From Rhodococcus sp. (in: high G+C Gram-positive bacteria) (GTDB taxonomy: Bacteria; Actinomycetota; Actinomycetes; Mycobacteriales; Mycobacteriaceae): a stretch of 8,125 nucleotides of DNA. Of this stretch, positions 1 to 5,121 are shown piece after piece (position 1 is the stretch's first letter; the number at the start of each line of letters is the position of its first letter). Made by a program: the position numbers and the translations under genes. Location: the NCBI GenBank assembly GCA_012515885.1, contig JAAYXN010000422.1, positions 1 through 8,125 of the forward strand, read 5' to 3'. A model generated the notes under the pieces. It was given only the letters and a program-made list of their open reading frames with translations, searched no databases and was not told the DNA's origin.

Positions 1-242
1 TCGTGTGTTGGACGCGCGAAACAGTAGCGGCACGCATGAGTACATCCGCGAAACGTGTTGACCGTAAAAGAAAAAGGAAGCCCTGAGCCGTCAGGAATTT
101 TATTCAGGGCACTCTTGCACAGCACCTCATGGAAAGTGATGCCGTCGAATTCGGGTGTAGTGACGGATCGGATAAACCCGCTTCGTTCCAGCCCAGGAAG
201 CGCGCCGTCGTCCGCGTCGAGCGTCTGACCGTTCCACCGCAT
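1..242 (-). CDS. Radical SAM protein, Rv2578c family (N-terminal 80 residues, runs off the left edge)
   Basis: Reading the minus strand from the ATG at 242 gives 80 uninterrupted codons to the window edge. The protein begins MRWNGQTLD and contains EFDGITFHEVLCKSALNK and then RGCTHACRYCFARPTH. The cysteines C67, C71 and C74 form the CxxxCxxC motif that binds the 4Fe-4S cluster of radical SAM enzymes. The start, the DGITFHEVLCKSALNK block and the CRYCFARPTHE region match my memory of M. tuberculosis Rv2578c, an uncharacterised radical SAM protein; the substrate is unknown. No Shine-Dalgarno sequence precedes the ATG, and a promoter-like element lies so close that the mRNA may be leaderless or nearly so. 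The gene follows the carboxyltransferase gene after an 82-bp gap containing its own promoter and an SOS box, so it is probably a separate transcription unit induced by DNA damage. Confidence in the family is high. The C-terminal part is outside the window. Confidence 0.93.
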   Translation of the reverse strand, partial: MRWNGQTLDADDGALPGLERSGFIRSVTTPEFDGITFHEVLCKSALNKIPDGSGLPFSFTVNTFRGCTHACRYCFARPTH

Positions 243-249
243 AACAGAG

Positions 250-278
250 ATTCGAACATAGGTGCGAATACCTGTCAA
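250..278 (-). promoter_or_regulatory. Putative promoter of the radical SAM gene
   Basis: On the minus strand there is a perfect -35 hexamer TTGACA (278-273), a 17-nt spacer and a weak -10 candidate TCGAAT (255-250). Transcription would start at about 243, practically at the ATG (242), giving a leaderless or near-leaderless mRNA. This agrees with the absence of a ribosome binding site. The -10 match is poor, so the -35 is the main support. The SOS box at 252-267 lies inside this promoter. Confidence 0.5.
252..267. promoter_or_regulatory. LexA-binding site (SOS box) upstream of the radical SAM gene
   Basis: The sequence TCGAAC-ATAG-GTGCGA matches the mycobacterial SOS box TCGAAC-N4-GTTCGA at 11 of 12 defined positions and is a near-palindrome. 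It starts 10 bp upstream of the radical SAM start codon and overlaps the putative promoter between its -35 and -10 elements. That is the placement expected for repression by LexA. I recall Rv2578c being listed among SOS-box genes of M. tuberculosis, which would fit, but this should be checked. Confidence 0.8.
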
Positions 279-324
279 GCGGTGGAGCGATCATCAGCGG
301 TCCAATGTCTAGCGCGCGCGAGCC

Positions 325-2307
325 CTACCCAGCAGCGAACTCGCCCGCATCGGCCCACCGTTGACGTTCCGCAGAGAACGCGAGGGATTGCTTATCCCGG
401 AATGCACCGATGGATTCGTGGTTGTCCGCCAGGAATTGGCGGTGCTCGGCCAGCGTGAACGTGCCGTCAGTGATATCGATTCCGCCGCTGCGGCCTGCGG
501 AAATGTCGGCGCGCAAGTCCATGAGCTCTTCGGGTTCGACGGGGTACCAGGAGATACGGTCAAAGAATCGCAGCAGCCACGGTGTGCCTTCTTCGAACAT
601 CCCGGTCTGCTGCGGATGCCGATGGTTCCACACCTGTGTCGTGCGGCCAACGAATTGGTATCCGCCGGGGCCTTCCATGCCGTAAATGCATAGGTACGCC
701 CCACCGATACCGACAGCGTTCTCCGGCGTCCACGTCCGTGCCGGGTTGTACTTGGTGGTCACGAGGCGGTGGCGAGGATCCAGAGGCGTCGCCACTGGAG
801 CACCGAGGTACACGTCCCCCAACCCGAGCACCAGGTATTCAGCACCGAACACGGTGTCAAACACATCGTCGACCGATTCGAGACCATTCATGCGCCGAAT
901 GAACTCGATGTTCCACGGGCACCATGGGGCGTCCGAGCGCACGCCGTGCATGTAGCGCTGAATCGCTTCGCGCGTAGATGGGTCATCCCACGATAGTGGA
1001 AGGCGAACGGTGCGGCTGGGAACGACTAGGTCATCGACAGCGGGCAGTTGCGTCTCTGCTTCGGCCAGCACGTCCATCAGTTTCGGGATCGATAGGACGT
1101 CAGGGTCGACGCGTACCTGCAGGGATCGGATTCCTGGGGTCAGATCCAGCAACCCGGCGGGACGCTCAGTCTCTAGCTGCTGATGGAGCGCATGTGCGCG
1201 GGCACGCAGCGCGAGGTCCAGGCTCATATCGCCGTATTCGACGAGAATGTTGTCGTCGCCAGAGCGTCGGTAGGTGACCGGTACTTCCCCGTCGCGCCGT
1301 GCGATGACGCCGTCGTCGCCGTCTCCGCCAGTGCTGTAAACACCGCCGATGCCGCTGCGTCGAGCAGTTCCGAAAGAGCGTGGAGATGCAGCATTTTCGC
1401 CGCGAACGGGAACGAAGCGAACGGTGTTGCCGGGGGCGAGTTGGCCGAGCTTCCAGCGGTCAGCCGTGACGACCGTGACGGGGCAGACGAATCCGCCGAG
1501 GCTGGGACCGTCGGGGCCAAGGAGGATGGGGGTGTCGCCGGTGAAGTCGAGCGCGCCCACCGAGTACGCGTTGTCGTGAATGTTCGATGGGTGCAGTCCA
1601 GCTTCGCCGCCGTCGGGCCGCGCCCAGTCCGGCTTGGGTCCGATGAGACGCACTCCGGTGCGGTCCGAGTTGAAGTGCACCTCGTAGTTGGTGGCGTACA
1701 GCGTGTCCATGTCGGCGCGCGTAAAGAACTCTGGTGCGCCGTGCGGCCCTTCGGTGACTGCGAGTTCCCAGTGCGTACCGATGGCAGGCTGGTGTTCGCT
1801 GGGTAGCGCCTGTGGGGCTGCCTGCGGCGCGCCGCCAATTTCGAGGACGTCGCCTTCGATGAGTGCGCGGCCTTCGTGTCCACCGAACTTGCCGAGAGTG
1901 AATGTTGATCGGCTGCCCAGGAATTCGTCGACCGAGACGGCGCCGCGAATCGCCACGTAGACGCGCAGTCCCGGCCCAGAGACGCTCCCGACGTCGAGTA
2001 CCGATCCGGCTGGAACGGTGATGGGACGCCACTGCGCCTTAGCCACACCATCCACGGTGACCGGCACCGGTGCGCCCGTCACGCACACGGTGGTGTCGCG
2101 ATCGAACTGCATCGCGGGGCCCGTCATCACTGCTTCGATGCCCGCCGCGCCTTCCGGGTTGCCAACGGCGATGTTGCCGAGACGGAACGAGAGATCGTCC
2201 ATGGGCCCTGACGGTGGAACACCGACCTGCCAGTATCCGGTGCGCCCCGGGTAGTCCTGAACGGTGGCGAGCATGCCGGGACGCAGCAGCGTCATCTTCG
2301 TGGTCAT
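325..2307 (-). CDS. Carboxyltransferase-only urea/guanidine carboxylase homologue (AHS2-AHS1, no biotin carboxylase or BCCP)
   Basis: This 660-aa protein corresponds to the carboxyltransferase part of urea or guanidine carboxylase. An AHS2 (KipA/PxpC-like) domain covers about residues 5-305, with the conserved TVQDYPGR (15-22) and VGVPPSGPMDDLSFRLGN (28-45). An AHS1 (KipI/PxpB-like) domain covers about 340-600, with CPWNIEFIRRMNGL (463-476), TKYNPARTWTPENAVGIGG (518-536) and YQFVGRTTQVW (550-560). The AHS2-then-AHS1 order in one chain is that of urea carboxylase. Full-length urea carboxylases of about 1200 aa place a biotin carboxylase before this region and a biotin-carrier domain after it. 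Here the chain starts at AHS2 and stops in the linker where the carrier would begin, and neither domain is encoded alongside. The start overlaps the upstream stop as ATGA, with GGGAG upstream. It could accept carboxybiotin from a biotin carboxylase/carrier subunit encoded elsewhere. Urea or guanidine as substrate cannot be decided from this reading; guanidine is favoured by the two DUF1989 neighbours. Confidence 0.88.
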   Translation of the reverse strand: MTTKMTLLRPGMLATVQDYPGRTGYWQVGVPPSGPMDDLSFRLGNIAVGNPEGAAGIEAVMTGPAMQFDRDTTVCVTGAPVPVTVDGVAKAQWRPITVPAGSVLDVGSVSGPGLRVYVAIRGAVSVDEFLGSRSTFTLGKFGGHEGRALIEGDVLEIGGAPQAAPQALPSEHQPAIGTHWELAVTEGPHGAPEFFTRADMDTLYATNYEVHFNSDRTGVRLIGPKPDWARPDGGEAGLHPSNIHDNAYSVGALDFTGDTPILLGPDGPSLGGFVCPVTVVTADRWKLGQLAPGNTVRFVPVRGENAASPRSFGTARRSGIGGVYSTGGDGDDGVIARRDGEVPVTYRRSGDDNILVEYGDMSLDLALRARAHALHQQLETERPAGLLDLTPGIRSLQVRVDPDVLSIPKLMDVLAEAETQLPAVDDLVVPSRTVRLPLSWDDPSTREAIQRYMHGVRSDAPWCPWNIEFIRRMNGLESVDDVFDTVFGAEYLVLGLGDVYLGAPVATPLDPRHRLVTTKYNPARTWTPENAVGIGGAYLCIYGMEGPGGYQFVGRTTQVWNHRHPQQTGMFEEGTPWLLRFFDRISWYPVEPEELMDLRADISAGRSGGIDITDGTFTLAEHRQFLADNHESIGAFRDKQSLAFSAERQRWADAGEFAAG

Positions 2308-2957
2308 GACGAACTCCCGTCTGGTCGGGTGACGATCATCTGCACCGGTGTGGGGTCAAATCCGTTGCAGGGGTTGTTGATTTGCGGGCAGTTCGAGACC
2401 AGAACGAGAACGTCGCGCTCAGCGCGTAGCGACAATTGTTTTCCTGGTGCAGACAATCCGTCGACGATGCCGAGGCTGCCGTCTGCGTCGACGGGCACGT
2501 TCATGAAGAAGTTGATGTTGGAGACGAGGTCGCGCTTACCCAGTCCCCACACGGCACCTTCGATAAGGAAGTTCTCGACGCATGCGTGCTGGTGCGCGGT
2601 GTGATGGCCGTAGCGCAGCGTGTTTGATTCGCGTGAGCAGGCGCCCGCGACGGTGTCGTGGTTGCCGACTTCGTCCGCCACGATCGTCATCAGTTCCAGG
2701 CCGTCGTCCGAGCGGAGAACGCTGCCGGTGGTGAGGAAGATGTTGCGCTGAGCGGAAATTGTGGCGGCCGCGGAGTAGCGGATGCCGAAGTCGTTGGCGT
2801 CGTATATGAGGGTGTCGACGGCCTGATTGCCGTGCAGGTCAACGATTGTCAGTGTGTCTCCGGCAGCGACGATGGTCGACCATGGTCCACGTGCCGGCGC
2901 GATCTCGTCGCGAACGATCGATGCGGATGCGGCGGAAACTGCCTCGGTGGTGGTCAT
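2304..2957 (-). CDS. DUF1989 protein, urea-amidolyase-associated protein 2 (carboxyguanidine deiminase subunit-like)
   Basis: This 217-aa cytosolic protein belongs to the DUF1989 family found beside urea/guanidine carboxylases. In characterised systems two such paralogues (CgdA and CgdB) form carboxyguanidine deiminase, which converts carboxyguanidine to allophanate and ammonia. Family features visible are DLHGNQAVDTLIYDAND (40-56), GNHDTVAGACSRESN (98-112), the His-rich RYGHHTAHQHAC (115-126) and SNCPQINNPCNGFDPTPVQM (188-207). H100, D101, C107, C190 and C197 are candidate metal or catalytic residues. The start is the ATG in the ATGA overlap with the upstream paralogue, preceded by AGAGGGA. 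The stop overlaps the carboxyltransferase start in the same way, so the three genes form one translationally coupled operon. Family assignment is firm. The deiminase role is inferred from family and neighbours; which of CgdA or CgdB it is I leave open. Confidence 0.9.
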   Translation of the reverse strand: MTTTEAVSAASASIVRDEIAPARGPWSTIVAAGDTLTIVDLHGNQAVDTLIYDANDFGIRYSAAATISAQRNIFLTTGSVLRSDDGLELMTIVADEVGNHDTVAGACSRESNTLRYGHHTAHQHACVENFLIEGAVWGLGKRDLVSNINFFMNVPVDADGSLGIVDGLSAPGKQLSLRAERDVLVLVSNCPQINNPCNGFDPTPVQMIVTRPDGSSS

Positions 2958-3805
2958 TTCGTTCCCTCTTCCATGGCTGATCGGGCGGCCCAGGCGTCTT
3001 CGGTGTTGAGGTAGGCCCGGCGATATTCGGGGTCGACGTCGTCGCTCGGCGTCGATGGCATCGGCTGCGCTCCGCGCCACGCCAGTACCTCGACGGCGGT
3101 CGTGTCGAAGGAAGGTGCCGGGTCAAGGGGGTGGGCGGTGTTTGCGATGAGGACGATCAGCGGAAGGTGCACAAGAAGTTCGACGGCTTTTCCAGCTCCA
3201 GCGTTTCCGGTGCTGACGAGTGCACCGTCCGCTTCTACCCGTACCCCGTGGAAGAACGACAGTGTTTGCGGAATGTCGCGGGGAGCTAGGCCGTGCTTGG
3301 AGGCGGCGACAGTCAGGAGTGCGCGGCCAGCGGGTGCGTCCGAATAGATCGTTCCGTCACCGTACTTCGCGGTGTTGGCGGCGACCGAAGTGGTTCCGCA
3401 CAGTGCGTCGTGGTGTCCGGAAGTATCGCCGAAGACGGTGGCGAGTACGCGGCCCTGATCCGACAGGAGCGGGTGTCCCACGCGCAGGTACGCCTGCCAC
3501 GGCACCTTGACGGTGTCGGCGACGTTGAGGCGTTCCCAGGGCGCATCGGCGCGGTAGAGGCTGATGTGTGCGCAGGCGTTTCCATCGATGTCGCGCAGAC
3601 GAAGGCGGGTGCCGCGGGCGAGCACCTTGCTGGTGTAGCTGCCGCCGGGGACTGTTTCTGCCCAGGTGAGGTCTTCTTGCGCTACCCCTGCTGGTGGTGT
3701 GGGCCAGTTGCTGGCGGGCACGACCGGCATGGAGTCGGTGATCGCACCTCCTTGGGCGCGGGCGTGTTCCCGCGCTGCTGCGGTGGTGGCGGTGCTGCTC
3801 GTCAT
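2954..3805 (-). CDS. DUF1989 protein, urea-amidolyase-associated protein 1 (carboxyguanidine deiminase subunit-like)
   Basis: This 283-aa paralogue of the next gene is the other half of the DUF1989 pair. Visible features are DIDGNACAHISLYRADAPWERLN (blocks within 72-94), GHHDALCG (130-137), SFFHGVRV (183-190) and ANTAHPLDP (221-229). H80, H131, H132, D133 and C136 are plausible metal or active-site residues by comparison with the family. The chain has an Ala/Thr-rich N-terminal extension of about 25 residues and a C-terminal tail rich in acidic and aromatic residues. I chose the ATG at 3805 because GGAG lies 7 nt upstream; an in-frame ATG at 3841 would add 12 residues but is less well placed. 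The gene is first in the operon, diverging from a TetR regulator. By analogy with CgdA/CgdB it should act with its partner on carboxylated guanidine to yield allophanate. No allophanate hydrolase gene is present in the window. Confidence 0.9.
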   Translation of the reverse strand: MTSSTATTAAAREHARAQGGAITDSMPVVPASNWPTPPAGVAQEDLTWAETVPGGSYTSKVLARGTRLRLRDIDGNACAHISLYRADAPWERLNVADTVKVPWQAYLRVGHPLLSDQGRVLATVFGDTSGHHDALCGTTSVAANTAKYGDGTIYSDAPAGRALLTVAASKHGLAPRDIPQTLSFFHGVRVEADGALVSTGNAGAGKAVELLVHLPLIVLIANTAHPLDPAPSFDTTAVEVLAWRGAQPMPSTPSDDVDPEYRRAYLNTEDAWAARSAMEEGTK

Positions 3806-3999
3806 CTCGTTGCTCCGATCGAACCTAGTCAACGTCTGCAATTTCTGTCAGTTGATAGTTTTCCGGCGCAACCGCCCCCATGGGTGACGGCCACGTATCC
3901 AGATCTGCCCAGTCGGTTACAAACTCGTTTCGCGGGTGAACGCCAGGTATCCGCAGACGCGGCAATGTTCTTGGCGCGCGCAACTGCCATGATGGATTC
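3806..3999. promoter_or_regulatory. Divergent intergenic region between the DUF1989 operon and the TetR gene
   Basis: These 194 bp must hold the promoters of both the minus-strand nitrogen operon and the plus-strand TetR gene, unless the operon has lost its original promoter. I could not find a convincing -35/-10 pair or a long palindromic TetR operator. The best symmetric element is weak: CAAC (3830-3833) and GTTG (3851-3854) flanking about 17 nt. I looked for the conserved elements of guanidine-I (ykkC) and guanidine-III riboswitches on the minus strand and saw none. A minus-strand reading frame crosses most of the interval; see the possible remnant at 3825-3987. Confidence 0.45.
3825..3987 (-). 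pseudogene. Possible 3' remnant of a lost upstream operon gene
   Basis: A minus-strand frame is open through the intergenic DNA and ends with TAG at 3825, 19 nt before the DUF1989 start, which is a typical operon spacing. Its last residues include NEFVTDWADLDTWPSP and MGAVAPENYQLTEIADVD, which look more protein-like (two Trp, few Arg/Ser) than the usual antisense shadow. Further upstream the frame only shadows the TetR gene. One explanation is that a transporter or enzyme gene formerly headed the operon and was deleted when the TetR gene arrived. The family is not recognised and the open frame could be chance; codon third positions are only moderately GC-rich. Confidence 0.2.
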
Positions 4000-4737
4000 G
4001 TGACTACTGGCCCCGGACGTCCCCGACTGACCTCACCTCGCCGACCCGGTTCGAGCGCTTCGGAGCAGATCCTGGATGCCGCGGCCGAGCTGTTTACGAC
4101 GGTGGGGTTCACGGCGACGTCAACGCGCAAGATCGCCGATGCTGTCGGGATTCGGCAGGCGTCGCTCTATCACCACTTCGGGACGAAGGAAGAGATTCTT
4201 GAGGTCCTATTGGAACGCACCGTCTCCCCCGCCCTTGCCGCAGCCGAATCCCTTACGGCCGCTGAGCTTCCAGTCGCGGTCGCCCTTCATGCCCTGTCTT
4301 GGTATGACGCGTCGCAGCTCGCGTCGTCACGATGGAATCTTGGTGCGCTGTATCTACTGCCTGAGCTGAGTTCGCCGAGTCTGGCCCCATTTGTTGCGCA
4401 ACGCCAAACACTGCGCGGCTATTACAGCGACCTTGCGGTACGTGCACTCCATGAAGAGGTGTCCGGTGCCGACACGGACACCCCAGACCCGATTCTGGTT
4501 GATCTACCCTTCCGCATCGTCGAATCGGCGATAGCTACTCGCGCCGATGACGGCAATGACATTGACGCGGAGCCAGCCGAGTATGGCCTGACCTTGGCCG
4601 ATGCTGGCTTGCGCGCGTTGGGCATTGATCCCACCCCGGTTGCTGAACCGTCCCGGCGCGCAGTCGAAGCGCTCGATGACGCCACGTCACTGGCCCCTTT
4701 TAGGCCCTCCGGGTCAGGCGACACAGGCACCCAGTAG
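4000..4737 (+). CDS. TetR/AcrR-family transcriptional regulator
   Basis: This 245-aa protein has the TetR N-terminal DNA-binding domain at about residues 21-67. SEQILDAAAELFTTVGF (21-37) forms the first helix and STRKIADAVGIRQASLYHHF (41-60) contains the helix-turn-helix and the hallmark aromatic/His turn, followed by GTKEEILEVL. The C-terminal part (about 75-210) is the variable ligand-binding and dimerisation region, and the last 30 residues look disordered. The start is GTG at 4000; an upstream ATG pair at 3989/3992 is out of frame and stops at once, and no clear Shine-Dalgarno sequence is seen. It diverges from the DUF1989-carboxyltransferase operon, which is the usual geometry for a local repressor, so it likely controls that operon and itself. 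The ligand is unknown; guanidine, urea or a pathway intermediate are guesses. No terminator is evident before the next gene. Confidence 0.92.
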   Translation: MTTGPGRPRLTSPRRPGSSASEQILDAAAELFTTVGFTATSTRKIADAVGIRQASLYHHFGTKEEILEVLLERTVSPALAAAESLTAAELPVAVALHALSWYDASQLASSRWNLGALYLLPELSSPSLAPFVAQRQTLRGYYSDLAVRALHEEVSGADTDTPDPILVDLPFRIVESAIATRADDGNDIDAEPAEYGLTLADAGLRALGIDPTPVAEPSRRAVEALDDATSLAPFRPSGSGDTGTQ

Positions 4738-4766
4738 CTGACGGCGTCCGCTTAGTGCGATAGTCT
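4738..4766 (+). promoter_or_regulatory. Candidate promoter of the ESX-substrate pair
   Basis: TAGTCT (4761-4766) fits the actinobacterial -10 pattern TANNNT. CTGACG (4738-4743) lies 17 nt upstream and matches TTGACA at four of six positions. It sits directly after the TetR stop codon and 37 bp before the TTG start of the next gene. Support is by sequence match only. Confidence 0.35.
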
Positions 4767-4788
4767 CACGCAAAACCGTTTCTCACCT

Positions 4789-4796
4789 GGGGGGAG
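4789..4796 (+). promoter_or_regulatory. Strong ribosome binding site that fixes a TTG start
   Basis: The run GGGGGGAG lies 7 nt upstream of TTG at 4804. No ATG or GTG in the same frame lies near, so this site is what decides the rare TTG start of the EspC-like gene. Confidence 0.7.
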
Positions 4797-4803
4797 CTCA
4801 GAT

Positions 4804-5121
4804 TTGAAGAACATCGACGTCGATACCGCTGGTATCCGACAATACGGGGCGTCTGCTGCGCAGTCTGCTCAACAGATTCTGACGGCCGCGGGCATTGACC
4901 TCGCCGCCAATCTGACTGCATTGGTACCGGTCATGGGCCCTATTGGCGCAGATTTCGTGGCTGCCTACGCCACCGCGCAGACCACGCACGCTAAGGCTGT
5001 TGCTGAATTGGCGACGCATTACTCAGCAACCTCCGCGGCTGCCTACTCCACCGCCGAGTCGTACGACACCACCGACACCAGCACTGCCGACACCCTCGGC
5101 GGAATCCGAGGTGCCCTGTGA
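4804..5121 (+). CDS. EspC-like (DUF2580) ESX/type VII secretion-associated protein
   Basis: This 105-aa, Ala/Thr-rich, Cys-free protein has the size and layout of the EspC/DUF2580 family of type VII secretion substrates. Helix one covers about residues 7-40, a turn VMGPIGADF covers 43-51, helix two covers about 52-85, and the C-terminal tail follows. The tail starts with YDTTD (87-91), which fits the YxxxD/E export signal found after the second helix of ESX substrates. The turn carries no canonical WxG. There is no Sec signal peptide. The start is TTG with a very strong ribosome binding site. The stop overlaps the GTG of the next gene by 4 nt (GTGA), so both are probably made together and may pair. 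No ESX ATPase or membrane core gene is in the window. Secretion is an inference from the motif and family resemblance. Confidence 0.78.
   Translation: MKNIDVDTAGIRQYGASAAQSAQQILTAAGIDLAANLTALVPVMGPIGADFVAAYATAQTTHAKAVAELATHYSATSAAAYSTAESYDTTDTSTADTLGGIRGAL

Noticed and set aside
80..110. Hairpin GCCCTGA...TCAGGGC with nearby A/T runs, looking like a terminator for the nitrogen operon
   Set aside because: It lies inside the radical SAM coding sequence (residues about 45-55), where codons continue without a break, so it is probably incidental.
129..458. Plus-strand frame of 109 codons across the left edge
   Set aside because: It overlaps the recognisable radical SAM N-terminus and the carboxyltransferase end on the other strand; its Arg/Pro-rich translation is a typical antisense shadow.
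1183..1806. Plus-strand frame of 207 codons
   Set aside because: It is antisense to the conserved carboxyltransferase domains and has no family features or ribosome binding site.
1224..2051. Minus-strand frame of 275 codons in another phase within the carboxyltransferase gene
   Set aside because: The translation is Ser/Thr/Arg-rich with no recognisable domain, while the overlapping frame carries the AHS2 motifs.
3806..3999. Guanidine-I (ykkC) or guanidine-III riboswitch in the operon leader
   Set aside because: I compared the minus strand with the conserved blocks as I remember them and saw no match; a covariance search would be decisive.
3293..4003. Plus-strand frame of 236 codons opposite the first DUF1989 gene
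   Set aside because: It is antisense to a well-supported gene; low-quality composition and no start context.
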